This document shows, in pieces, positions 41,537 to 50,622 of a stretch of 64,000 bases of DNA. The stretch covers positions 842,841 to 906,840 of the forward strand of contig NZ_HE997182.1 of assembly GCF_000312445.1 (NCBI RefSeq). Reading direction: 5' to 3'. The position numbers and the translations under genes were made by a program. Every line of letters begins with the position of its first letter. Position 1 is the first letter of the stretch. The notes under the pieces are model-generated. The model worked only from the letters and a program-made list of their open reading frames with translations, did not search any database and was not told the origin of the DNA. This stretch comes from Phocaeicola abscessus CCUG 55929 (GTDB lineage Bacteria > Bacteroidota > Bacteroidia > Bacteroidales > Bacteroidaceae).

Positions 41537-44308
41537 TTATAGTTTTAGTTTCAGCTCCATCCCGAAATAGGGACTCGCTGCTGTTCTTCGTATGAGGTAT
41601 CCGTTTCGCGTGTAGTCGGGCACATAGTCCAGAATACGGTTGGCGAAGAGTGCGATGGACATATTCTTGCCGAACTCTTTGGTGGCTTTGAAGTTGACGT
41701 ACATATAGAAAGGCGTGATCATCTTCTCGAACAAGGCCGAGGAACGAGCAATGACCAAGTGCTGCTTGTAAGTATCCTTTTTGTCTTCCTCGGTGTAGGG
41801 CGATACCTTTCCTGTGGCGGCATCCATGTAGGCGATGGGAGTGCCGCTTGCTCTGGGGCTCTGCCTGCTTTGAAACCACATGCACTCCGAAGTGGCGGAA
41901 AGGGTCAGGCCTAATTCCTTTAGATAGGTATCTACCGTGAAGTTGGTGTTGAACTGCCCGTAGTGAGAACTGTCGTCTGTTTCGTAGATGCCCACGTACT
42001 TGTCGCTCAGAGCTACGCCGTTTACTACCGCGGAAACGCTTTTGGCTATGGGCTGACTGTTCTCGTAGATGGTGTACAGCCATGCTCCGTTCACGGTGAA
42101 GCGGGTGTTGAGTGCCTTGAAGCGTTCGGTGGAAAGTTGGAACTCCACTCCTTCTTTCTGTGTCCGGCTGCCGTTTCCAGTGTAAGAGTAGCCTCTCAAG
42201 ATGGTTCTCATCTCATAAGGCAGGTCTTCCAGAGCCGGCGGGCCGGTCAGTGTAGAGCCGTCTATCTGGCTGGAGTCGTACACCTTGTATTCGTACGGAG
42301 AATAGGTCGGGATATGGCGGAAGCCGGAATTCATCCGTTCGTGGAAGTAAGTGACGGAAAGCATGTTCTTGCCGTATTCCAGACTCAGACGCACCTCCTG
42401 CTTGAAGTTGCGAGCCGGCTTCAGGTCGTAGTTAGTAGGGTTCACGATGTAGGTACGCAAGTTGATGCGCTTGTATGCGGGGTTGGCATGCCAATAGTTC
42501 AGCTGCGTGAAGTCCATGTAGATGTTGTTCGGATGGAGTTGCGAGAGGGTAGGCATCAACAGCAGCCGTCCCATTCCTCCGCCCAGTCTTATTACCAGCC
42601 TTTTACATCCGAGGCTAATGCTCGGAAATCGCCATTGCACGTTGATACGCGGATCGAGGAACATCTTTCCGCCTAAGGCGTACTGCTTGTCGAGATTTAG
42701 CATCATGTTGCCGTTTATCCCGGCTTGCACTTCCAATGAATGGTCTCCTATGGGGATGTTGACATTGTCCTCTACGTACACATGCCACAATTCGGAGGCA
42801 GGAATGTCGCTGTATTTGCGCGGACGCAGGAAGCTGCTTCCGGGGTCGAGCGGACGTGCCGGGTCGTAGATTTGTCCGCCTCCGAAATTCTTGTCGTACC
42901 TGAAGGTGCTTCCGACCAACAGTTTGTGACCCGCCAAACCGGTCTGCATCCCGAACTCCGCAGCCAACTTGACGTATAAGTTCAGCGGCTTGCCGTCCAC
43001 TATGGTATAAGCAGTGTATTTGTAGGGCAGTATTTCCGCATCATGTTCACCCGCTTTCATGTGGGTGGGCACTGCCCAATCACGGTCCAGCTGGATGAAT
43101 CGGGCGCGCTTTATTTCGTCCCACGACATGCCGGCAGAGAGGTCCAACTCCAATTTCCGGAAGGCTTTCCCTTTGGACGCCATCCATTCCAGCAGGCTGT
43201 GCCATTTCCCGCTATGGAAGCCGGAACGGTAACTCTCTTCTTTCAGCCTCTCTATGTCGGGGTCGTTCTTCACATGGTCGATGTTTCCGGAATAGCTTAC
43301 GCCGGTTTCCCACTTCAAGGCATGCCCGTCGTGCAATGTCCATTTCTTATGGAAGCGTGCGGAGGTAGTGATTCGTTTATACAAGTCGTAACGGTCGCGC
43401 GGGTCGTTCTGCGCATTCAGAAAGTCGATATCGACCGAAAGCCCCATGTCCTTGTTTTTCCATTCCATGCCTTTGTTGGCCGAAAAGAGTTTGCTGCTTT
43501 GGTCGGCCTTGAAGCGCACCTCCAGCGGGGTGGCTTTCTGCTTGCGTTTGATGATGACCACTCCGTTTGTCAGGTTGTTGTATTGCACGGAGGGAATGCC
43601 ACGGACGATTTCCACGCTTTCTATATTGTCGGTGGGGATGTTACGCATATCCACGCCGGCGTTCACGGCATTGTATCCGTCGAAAGAGGTCGTGATGTCC
43701 GAGGCGACGCGTTGCATGTTGGAGGCGGTACTGACGGGTATGCCGTCCATCACGAATTGTGTGCCCAAAGACCCGGTGCTGTAGTCCGAATCGCCTGTTC
43801 CCACTTCGCGCAGGTGGATGATGTTGGCCCCGCCCATGTTCGGCGTGCTTGTGCTTCCGCCCGGCAGCAACGCCAGCAGGTCGGTGAAGCTGGAGGGTTG
43901 CAGGTGCTCCATGGCCGTGCGGTCTATCTTCGAAGCGCTGGTGATGCCTTTCGATTCGGAGGCGGTGACTACCACCTCGTTCAGCGTGGTGGACGAAGGC
44001 AGCAGCCGGAAGTCTCGATGGATGTCTCCGTCTATCCGGATACGTTTTTCCTGTGTTTCGTATCCTATGTAAGAGATGATGAGCAAGTAATCTCCCGTCC
44101 CCAGACCCCGAATGCCGAACTTGCCGTCCGCATCGCTGGTGGTTCCGTAGAACTTGCCTGCATCGGACTTCAGCCGTATCGTGGCGAAAGGCAATACATC
44201 CTTGCTTTGAGCATCGAAAACACGACCGCTGAAATTATGGGATGATTGTGCCGAACAGAGGATACAGATGAATGACAGAAGACTTATCAGTGAGAACTTT
44301 CTCGACAT
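41537..44308 (-). CDS. TonB-dependent outer membrane receptor
   Basis: A 923-residue receptor. A signal peptide (CILCSAQ) is followed by a carboxypeptidase-regulatory-like domain (FSGRVFDAQSKDVLPFATI). The plug comes next, with the NEVVVTASESKG TonB-box-like segment and VESVEIVRGIPS. A large barrel ends in SPYFGMELKLKL. It lacks the SusC-type STN region and the long SusC barrel, fitting classic iron, heme or vitamin receptors rather than SusC. It starts the acquired operon, with a -7 box and nested inverted repeats upstream. Energy would come from a TonB system such as the one at 23.3-25.4 kb. Confidence 0.9.
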   Translation of the reverse strand: MSRKFSLISLLSFICILCSAQSSHNFSGRVFDAQSKDVLPFATIRLKSDAGKFYGTTSDADGKFGIRGLGTGDYLLIISYIGYETQEKRIRIDGDIHRDFRLLPSSTTLNEVVVTASESKGITSASKIDRTAMEHLQPSSFTDLLALLPGGSTSTPNMGGANIIHLREVGTGDSDYSTGSLGTQFVMDGIPVSTASNMQRVASDITTSFDGYNAVNAGVDMRNIPTDNIESVEIVRGIPSVQYNNLTNGVVIIKRKQKATPLEVRFKADQSSKLFSANKGMEWKNKDMGLSVDIDFLNAQNDPRDRYDLYKRITTSARFHKKWTLHDGHALKWETGVSYSGNIDHVKNDPDIERLKEESYRSGFHSGKWHSLLEWMASKGKAFRKLELDLSAGMSWDEIKRARFIQLDRDWAVPTHMKAGEHDAEILPYKYTAYTIVDGKPLNLYVKLAAEFGMQTGLAGHKLLVGSTFRYDKNFGGGQIYDPARPLDPGSSFLRPRKYSDIPASELWHVYVEDNVNIPIGDHSLEVQAGINGNMMLNLDKQYALGGKMFLDPRINVQWRFPSISLGCKRLVIRLGGGMGRLLLMPTLSQLHPNNIYMDFTQLNYWHANPAYKRINLRTYIVNPTNYDLKPARNFKQEVRLSLEYGKNMLSVTYFHERMNSGFRHIPTYSPYEYKVYDSSQIDGSTLTGPPALEDLPYEMRTILRGYSYTGNGSRTQKEGVEFQLSTERFKALNTRFTVNGAWLYTIYENSQPIAKSVSAVVNGVALSDKYVGIYETDDSSHYGQFNTNFTVDTYLKELGLTLSATSECMWFQSRQSPRASGTPIAYMDAATGKVSPYTEEDKKDTYKQHLVIARSSALFEKMITPFYMYVNFKATKEFGKNMSIALFANRILDYVPDYTRNGYLIRRTAASPYFGMELKLKL

Positions 44309-44333
44309 TGTGTATTTATATAATTGGCGGATG

Positions 44334-44341
44334 CAAAATTA
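44334..44341 (-). promoter_or_regulatory. -7 box for the acquired receptor operon
   Basis: The minus strand reads TAATTTTG, 26 bp before the receptor ATG at 44308. Confidence 0.5.
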
Positions 44342-44369
44342 TGTAAATATAAAAGGATGGTCAATCGCT

Positions 44370-44440
44370 ATAAATAGGTATTTCTTGACTGCGGATGGCA
44401 GGCTTACGGTCAAGAATCGAGGAGAACGATACCTATTTAT
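44370..44440. promoter_or_regulatory. Nested inverted repeats upstream of the receptor promoter
   Basis: ATAAATAGGTAT (44370-44381) pairs perfectly with ATACCTATTTAT (44429-44440). Directly inside, TTCTTGAC (44382-44389) pairs with GTCAAGAA (44409-44416). The left arm starts about 43 bp upstream of the expected transcription start. It could be a pair of operator sites for a dimeric regulator, a cruciform, or an attachment-type site. No regulator gene is adjacent. Confidence 0.6.
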
Positions 44441-44606
44441 GGTTATATCTATACCTGTCGCTGACTTAAAAGTGTGGCTATTAGACTTATGTCAATACTT
44501 GCACCCATGCTGTAAGTAATATTATCTTCTACGATTAATATGGACGTCATAGTCTTTGGTCTTTGTGTTTTGTTTCTTTTGAGGAAGGAAAAGAAGTTCA
44601 TCGAAA

Positions 44607-44930
44607 ACGTGGCCGGATACGTCCCATAACGTGTCTGGATACGTCCCGGACCCCGTCGGCGAGATTGTTTATCCCGTCGGACAGGTGGTACCACCTATCC
44701 GGATATGTCCGGAACGTCAAATTTGAGGTCGTCTAACGTGTCCGGCGGGATTCGGGACGTCGAATTTGAGGTCGTCTAACGTGTCCGGCGGGATTCGGAA
44801 CGTAGACGGCAGGTTACCCAACGTATCCGGCGGGATTCGGAACGTCGAATTTGAGGTCGTCTAACGTGTCCGGCGGGATTCGGAACGTAGACGGACAGGT
44901 TACCCAACGTATCCGGCGGGATCCCTGCCC
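44607..44930. repeat. Phased 21/22-bp degenerate tandem repeat array 2
   Basis: An ACGT core recurs at 44714, 44736, 44757, 44779, 44800, 44821, 44842, 44864, 44885 and 44907, always 21 or 22 bp apart; earlier copies at 44607-44641 are spaced 10-12 bp. At a higher level it forms units of about 43 bp in two types, one with AATTTGAGGTCGTCT and one with CAGGTTACCCAACGT. They are arranged A-A-B-A-B and separated by CCGGCGGGATTCGG. The period and words match array 1 at 3042-3319. Confidence 0.85.
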
Positions 44931-45466
44931 TGTAAAAGGCATACCCGCGTGGAGGATAAGCGCGAGGGAAGAAACGGTGTGTCTTGAGTAAAGCCGGAAA
45001 ATGAAATAAATACGCCCCGATTGATGAAAACCTGAAAAGATCTTTCTATACCTCTTCCTGTATCATAGTCTGATTTATCGATCAGGCAGGAGAGCATTTT
45101 ATGTCCCAGCTCGCAAGTTTGAGGATGAATACCATTGTTGTCCGGTCGAAATGAATGACTGTGCTACAACACGATGTTTCAAACCTCTCAAAACACTGAA
45201 AAATATGGAATAAAAAGCTTCCGATTTAATAAAAATCGATGCGATATTAGCCGATAAGTTTTATTGGTCGACAAAAACTGTAGGAAACCTTGTTTGTGGA
45301 AGTACCTCCCATGTCGACACATTCCATTGCGAAAATCCGACGATTGTATCGGACACTCATGGATGAATGAGGCGTTTTGTTAAAATGCGAAGTATCTTTT
45401 AGGGTTTTTTTATTCTGAATTGCCTTATTCACATGAAAGATTAACGAAATTCTTTTACTGTGAAAG
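44931..45466. other. Gene-free stretch upstream of the small frame
   Basis: No supported gene on either strand. Frames here are short and lack recognisable features or good starts. Confidence 0.35.
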
Positions 45467-45610
45467 ATGATCGTCGATAAAAAATTGTTGAAAAATTATT
45501 ATGATATTCCCATTGTGCTCAAAGATAAAACACGATTGACGGACAAACATGCACATGCCGGTAAATTCTATCACTTGGACGGCATCGAGCATGCTTTACG
45601 TATACTGTAG
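45467..45610 (+). CDS. Possible small protein or gene remnant
   Basis: A 47-codon frame starting MIVDKKLLKNYYDIPIVLKD and ending DGIEHALRIL, with ordinary amino acid composition, well-formed start and stop codons and no signal peptide. I do not recognise it. It could be a short gene or the front part of a decayed one: the bases after its stop keep a coding-like look for another 10 codons or so. Confidence 0.3.
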   Translation: MIVDKKLLKNYYDIPIVLKDKTRLTDKHAHAGKFYHLDGIEHALRIL

Positions 45611-45723
45611 GAAAAAATGAAATCTCGTTATGAACGAGATGATCGGTAGCAGATTATTTATGTTTTATAAAAGATGGAGGAGATAGCCTATGCGAGAGAC
45701 AAGATGATTCGAAAATATGAAAT

Positions 45724-45751
45724 ACCGACAAGTGTCGTGGCACTCGTCGGT
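45724..45751 (+). promoter_or_regulatory. Hairpin in the leader of the SusC gene
   Basis: ACCGACAAGTG and CACTCGTCGGT form an 11-bp stem with one mismatch and a 6-nt loop, 61 bp before the SusC ATG. No T run follows, so it is not a simple terminator. A regulatory leader is possible. Confidence 0.4.
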
Positions 45752-45812
45752 AATGCTAAAACTAACACAACTACATTACTTAAAGCGTATTAATATTTAA
45801 CTCAGCAAAGAT

Positions 45813-48800
45813 ATGCATAATTATAAGATTGAAACAGAGCGTGTGCGATATAAGCATAATTTTAAGTTTATTTATGTCTTCGTCATCCTTTTGGTTTGTA
45901 TTCCTTTTCAGGTGAAGGCACAGAGAACTTTCAGTCGATCCATGAAAATTACACTCAAAAAGACGAATATAACCTTAGAAGAAGTATTAGGCGATATCGA
46001 GCGTCAGAGTAAATTTTTATTTATTTATGACAACGATGTCGACTTAAAACAACAGGTATCCATCAATGTGAAAAATGAAACCGTAGAGGGAACGCTAAAT
46101 AAATTATTCGCGGGGAAGAATATCACGTATCAAGTGAAGGAGAGACACATTCTACTTTCGTCGAAACAAAAAGAAAATTTACTGCAAAAAAAGCGAATTT
46201 CCGGCTCGGTAAAAGATGCGAAGGGAGAGGCTATCATAGGAGCTAATATCGTGGAAGAGGGTACTCCGGCAAACGGAACGGTAACCGACCTCGACGGTAA
46301 TTTCTTCTTGTCTATCGCTCCCGATGCCTCCATCCGGATCTCGTATATCGGTTATGTGGAACAGAAATTGAATACGATCGGGAAAACGAATTTTCATATT
46401 GTGCTTCAGGAAGATACGAAAGCGTTGGATGAAGTGGTGGTGGTAGGATACGGTACGGTGAGAAAGAGAGATTTGACGGGATCGGTATCGTCTATTTCTC
46501 CCAACAGTTTTAAGAATCAACCTGTGACGGAATTGAGTCAAATTCTGCAAGGACGTGCGCCTGGGCTTTCCGTCTCGAATGTAAACGGTTCTCCCAATGC
46601 GGGAGCGAAGATCCGAATTCGGGGCGCCAATTCCATCAATGGCGGGAATTCCCCCTTGTTTGTGGTCGACGGGGTAACCACCAGCTCTACTCCTGCACCG
46701 AACGATATCGAATCGATAGAAGTGCTGAAGGACGCTTCCGCTACAGCGATTTACGGATCGAGAGGGGCTAACGGAGTCATTATCATCACCTCCAAAAAGG
46801 GAAAATGGGGTACGCCTCAAATAGAGATTTCCTATAACCATCAATATGATCGCGTACCTAAAAAATACGACCTTTTGGATGCCTATGATTATGCCGTTTA
46901 TTATAATAAATCCACTGGAACGAATTACTTTTCAGAGGCGGATTTGTCTCGATTTAAGAAAGAGGGAGGTACTGATTGGCAGGATATCATATTCAGAACC
47001 GGTCATAAGAATACGGTGCAAGCTTCTCTTTCCGGCAGTCTGAACAAATCGAGATATTACGTATCGACATACGTGTCGGACGCGAAAGGAATTTTAATCA
47101 ATACCGACAGCCATTCATACCATGTCAGGACGAACGTAACTACTGAGTTTAATAAGCGTTTGCATACTTCGCTCGTCGTAACCGCCGGGAAGAGTTCTAA
47201 TACCAATGGAAACTTAAGTACTGGCGGAAGCAAAGATCATCCGATTTGGAACAGTTTGATCTTTTCTCCCACCGTTTCGATCTACAACGAAGAGGGCAAA
47301 TACAATCGAAACGATCCGGTGGGCTCTACCATGTTGAATCCATATATGTATGCTATGGAATCGAGAAACAAACCGAGCTCCTATTTCTATGCAGCCAACG
47401 GGGATATGCAATACAAGTTGTTCGACGATCTGCTATATTCTTTCGGTTTCGGCATTCACGAATCTGTCAGCATGGGGCAGGATTTTACGAGTACTTACCT
47501 TTCGTCTGTCTCGTCTGCCGGAAAAAGCACATCGCACGGTTCGTCATGGGAGGTGCATCATTTATTGAATTATACGAAAAGTTTTAGAGACATGCATCAT
47601 TTATCGGCGCTGGCCGGTTATGAAGAATCTTATTCTTCGTGGGACGGCTTTTCGGCAAGAGCATCTGACCTTGCTATCGAATCGGTAGGATATGACAATT
47701 TGTCTTTAGGGAACGTACATTCGAATTCATCTTATTGGGGAGAGGGCTCTTTGCGGTCTTTCTTTGGACGCATCAATTATGATTATAAGTCGAGATACTT
47801 CTTCACAGGTACCTATCGGGCTGACGGCTCTTCTAAGTTCCGGGACAAAAACAGATACGGATATTTTCCTTCTTTTGCATTAAGTTGGGATGCCGCCCAA
47901 GAGCCATTCGTCAAAAATTGGAATATTTTCGACCAGTTTAAAGTGCGTTTCAGTTGGGGACAAACCGGGAACCAAGCCGTTTCCGCATACTCTACGCTGT
48001 CTTCTCTCTCTTATACTACCTATGGGTACGGCACCGATGTGCAGCACCCGGGGTATTACCCCTCTTCACCTGCCAACAAAGACTTGAAATGGGAAACCAC
48101 TACTCAAAAAGACATAGGGATCGATATTAGTATTTGGTCAGGTAAAATCAATTTGACAGTCGATTATTTCGTAAAGCAAACCAAAGATTTGCTGATGCCC
48201 AAACAACTCCCTTATTACAATGGAGGAGGAAGCACCACCGTGAATATCGGAGAGATGCGAAATAAAGGCTTTGAAACAAGTTTGACCTGTTACCCGATAG
48301 AGCAAAAAGACTGGAATTGGAATTTCAGCATGAATTTTTCTACCGTGAAAAATAAAATTATTTCTTTGGGAGGAGATAAAAAAATTTACGGAAGTAGATA
48401 TGCTGTAGGCACGTTGAATTCGAGTCCATTCGTCCTTATTCCCGGAGAGTCCATGGGTACTTTTTGGGGGGTGAAATTCCTTGGGGTATGGGGGACCGAC
48501 GAGATTGCCGAAGCTGAGAAATTCGGAAATAAACCGGGGGATTCGAAGTATGAAGATGTCAATCACGATAACAAAATTACGGCAGATGATTACCAGATTA
48601 TCGGAAACGGCTACCCTACATTTTCGTGGGGATTCAACAATTCCGTTTCTTATAAGAATATAGGGTTGAATATTTTATTGGAAGGCGTTCACGGACAGGA
48701 TGTATTCAATCTGACTTATGCCACGACTGCTGCCATTACAGGAGATGCTAGGACAATCACGTTGAAAGAACCGGTTGAAAATATCTGGTCTCCTTCCAAC

Positions 48801-49109
48801 CAACATTCGATTTGGCCGATACACAGTTCGTCGAATGTCAATTACATGAACTCCTCCAAATGGATACAGAACGGAAGTTTTATCAAATTGAGGAATGTCA
48901 GTATCTGGTATAACATCCCTAAAAAAGTAATCAAATTCGGGGAGGTGAGATTATCGCTTAGTGGACAAAATCTGCTGACATTGACCCGATATAAAGGTTT
49001 TGATCCGGAAATTTCCTCTACAGGACACAGTGATACAGATTTAAGTCTGGATTTCGGGGTATACCCCTCACCGAGGAGTATTACGATGGGTATTTCTTTT
49101 CTTTTTTAA
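45813..49109 (+). CDS. SusC/RagA-family TonB-linked outer membrane protein with STN domain
   Basis: A 1098-residue outer membrane transporter for glycans. After a signal peptide (VCIPFQVKAQ) comes an STN domain (about residues 45-115, KTNITLEEVLGDIERQSKFL). The regulatory-like domain GSVKDAKGEAIIGANIVEEG follows, then the TonB box DEVVVVGYGTVRKRD. The plug (LSQILQGRAPGLSV to ASATAIYGSRGANGVIIITSKKG) and the barrel ending in TMGISFLF complete it. STN-bearing SusC proteins usually signal to an anti-sigma/ECF pair, but none is encoded next to it. It is followed after 6 bp by the SusD gene and then a DUF4091 protein gene, forming a short utilisation locus. Confidence 0.94.
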   Translation: MHNYKIETERVRYKHNFKFIYVFVILLVCIPFQVKAQRTFSRSMKITLKKTNITLEEVLGDIERQSKFLFIYDNDVDLKQQVSINVKNETVEGTLNKLFAGKNITYQVKERHILLSSKQKENLLQKKRISGSVKDAKGEAIIGANIVEEGTPANGTVTDLDGNFFLSIAPDASIRISYIGYVEQKLNTIGKTNFHIVLQEDTKALDEVVVVGYGTVRKRDLTGSVSSISPNSFKNQPVTELSQILQGRAPGLSVSNVNGSPNAGAKIRIRGANSINGGNSPLFVVDGVTTSSTPAPNDIESIEVLKDASATAIYGSRGANGVIIITSKKGKWGTPQIEISYNHQYDRVPKKYDLLDAYDYAVYYNKSTGTNYFSEADLSRFKKEGGTDWQDIIFRTGHKNTVQASLSGSLNKSRYYVSTYVSDAKGILINTDSHSYHVRTNVTTEFNKRLHTSLVVTAGKSSNTNGNLSTGGSKDHPIWNSLIFSPTVSIYNEEGKYNRNDPVGSTMLNPYMYAMESRNKPSSYFYAANGDMQYKLFDDLLYSFGFGIHESVSMGQDFTSTYLSSVSSAGKSTSHGSSWEVHHLLNYTKSFRDMHHLSALAGYEESYSSWDGFSARASDLAIESVGYDNLSLGNVHSNSSYWGEGSLRSFFGRINYDYKSRYFFTGTYRADGSSKFRDKNRYGYFPSFALSWDAAQEPFVKNWNIFDQFKVRFSWGQTGNQAVSAYSTLSSLSYTTYGYGTDVQHPGYYPSSPANKDLKWETTTQKDIGIDISIWSGKINLTVDYFVKQTKDLLMPKQLPYYNGGGSTTVNIGEMRNKGFETSLTCYPIEQKDWNWNFSMNFSTVKNKIISLGGDKKIYGSRYAVGTLNSSPFVLIPGESMGTFWGVKFLGVWGTDEIAEAEKFGNKPGDSKYEDVNHDNKITADDYQIIGNGYPTFSWGFNNSVSYKNIGLNILLEGVHGQDVFNLTYATTAAITGDARTITLKEPVENIWSPSNQHSIWPIHSSSNVNYMNSSKWIQNGSFIKLRNVSIWYNIPKKVIKFGEVRLSLSGQNLLTLTRYKGFDPEISSTGHSDTDLSLDFGVYPSPRSITMGISFLF

Positions 49110-49115
49110 TGCTAA

Positions 49116-50591
49116 ATGATCGTGAATATGAAAAAAATATGTTATCTACTTTTAATCGTTGGATTGTTTTCTTCGTGTGTAGACTTGGAAGAAGACCCGA
49201 AAGGCCGGGTGGCCCCGGAAGCATTTTTCAGCAACGAGGTCGAATTGAATATGGCGCTGACCGGAATGTACAGTTGGCTTAACGAAACTTTTTTCATGAT
49301 ATATCATATTGAACCGTTGATGGGAGGAGACGACATGATGAGTGAAAGGCCGGCCCTTCAACAGCACGATGTGTTTATCCGGTCGGGAGCCAATCCTGAA
49401 ATTACCCGTTTTTGGAAAGAGTCGTATAAAGCCATCCAAGCTGCAAATAATGTGATACTTAACTATGAACGAGTAAATGCATCGGAAAAAGTGAAAAACG
49501 AAGGTGTGGGGCAAGCATATTTTGTTCGAGCTTTTATGTATTTTTATTTGGTTCGAATCTATAACCGTTTACCTTTAATAATGGATTTAGGGATTGATTT
49601 TAATGTCGGAAAGTCAGGACCGGAGGAAATTTATAAAGTGATTGTCGACGACTTGTTAAAAGCGGAGAAAATGCTTCCCGACAGTTGGAGCGATACTCGC
49701 AAAGGAATCGTTGTCAACGCTGGCGCCGCTAAATCTCTTTTGGCTTCAGTTTATCTCACTATGGCCGGATATCCTCTTAAAGACGTATCCAAATATGCAT
49801 TGGCTGCCCAGAAGGCAAAGGAAGTGATTGACAACGAGGCGGTATACGGTTATCGGTTATTGGATGACTGTGCTGATTTATGGACTCGTAAGCGAATTAA
49901 TGACGAAACTGTTTTCGGAATATATTACAGTGTAATCCTCGGTGGGGGGAATCAGCATGCACCTTTTGCCAGTATGCCGATAGAATATACCGGCTGGTAT
50001 TGCTATTTCCCGGAAATCACGTTTTTCAATGCATTCCCCGAAGGCTCGCGGAAAGAGGCTACCTTTGCAACAAAACTCAAGATTCCTAAAGATGACAAGG
50101 TGGTCGAAATAGATTGGGAGGAAACGATCGCCAAGCATCCCTGCTATAAAAAGATGTGGGATATTGACGGATTGGATTGGGATCGCTTGTGGGTGTATGT
50201 CGACTGGCAATCGAGCAGGACGGTGATGGCCATCCGCTATGCTGAAGTGTTATTGACCTACGCTGAGGCGCAAGCCATGTCTTCTGGTCCCGATGTTACC
50301 GCCTACAGCGCCGTAAACAGGATTCGAAAACGGGCTGGACTCCCTGATTTGCCGGCTGGACTCTCCAAAGAAGCTTTTAGAGATTCCGTCGTTGCAGAAC
50401 GAGGATGGGAGTTTGCCGGAGCAGAATGTTGCGCCCGATGGTTCGATTTGGTTCGCTTGGAAAGAGTGGAGGAAGCCAATTCGCATCGTTCTCCGTTGGA
50501 CCCGCCGCTGGTGAATCAACCTACGAAAGAACATTATTTCTCGGTGATTCCCGATGATGAGGTGTTGAAAAATCCGAATTTGAAAGATTAA
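49116..50591 (+). CDS. SusD/RagB-family nutrient-binding lipoprotein
   Basis: A 491-residue surface lipoprotein (lipobox LFSSC, then VDLEEDPKG with the typical D-L-x-x-x-P start). The SusD fold is shown by TPR-like helices (FWKESYKAIQAANNVILNYE, GQAYFVRAFMYFYLVRIYNR) and the C-terminal RYAEVLLTYAEAQA, AVNRIRKRAGLPDL and VVAERGWEFAGAECCARWFD. It caps the SusC barrel and binds the glycan at the cell surface. ATG 49116 is used; ATG 49128, four codons later, would give the same lipobox. The substrate cannot be read from sequence. Confidence 0.94.
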   Translation: MIVNMKKICYLLLIVGLFSSCVDLEEDPKGRVAPEAFFSNEVELNMALTGMYSWLNETFFMIYHIEPLMGGDDMMSERPALQQHDVFIRSGANPEITRFWKESYKAIQAANNVILNYERVNASEKVKNEGVGQAYFVRAFMYFYLVRIYNRLPLIMDLGIDFNVGKSGPEEIYKVIVDDLLKAEKMLPDSWSDTRKGIVVNAGAAKSLLASVYLTMAGYPLKDVSKYALAAQKAKEVIDNEAVYGYRLLDDCADLWTRKRINDETVFGIYYSVILGGGNQHAPFASMPIEYTGWYCYFPEITFFNAFPEGSRKEATFATKLKIPKDDKVVEIDWEETIAKHPCYKKMWDIDGLDWDRLWVYVDWQSSRTVMAIRYAEVLLTYAEAQAMSSGPDVTAYSAVNRIRKRAGLPDLPAGLSKEAFRDSVVAERGWEFAGAECCARWFDLVRLERVEEANSHRSPLDPPLVNQPTKEHYFSVIPDDEVLKNPNLKD

Positions 50592-50622
50592 TAATTGGTC
50601 GCATGTCTTCTCTTTTGATAAC

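Noticed and set aside
43043-44245. A 400-codon + strand frame opposite the TonB-dependent receptor gene
   Set aside because: The minus strand frame is a textbook receptor with plug and barrel motifs. The + frame has no family motifs and arises from the GC-rich third positions of the real gene.
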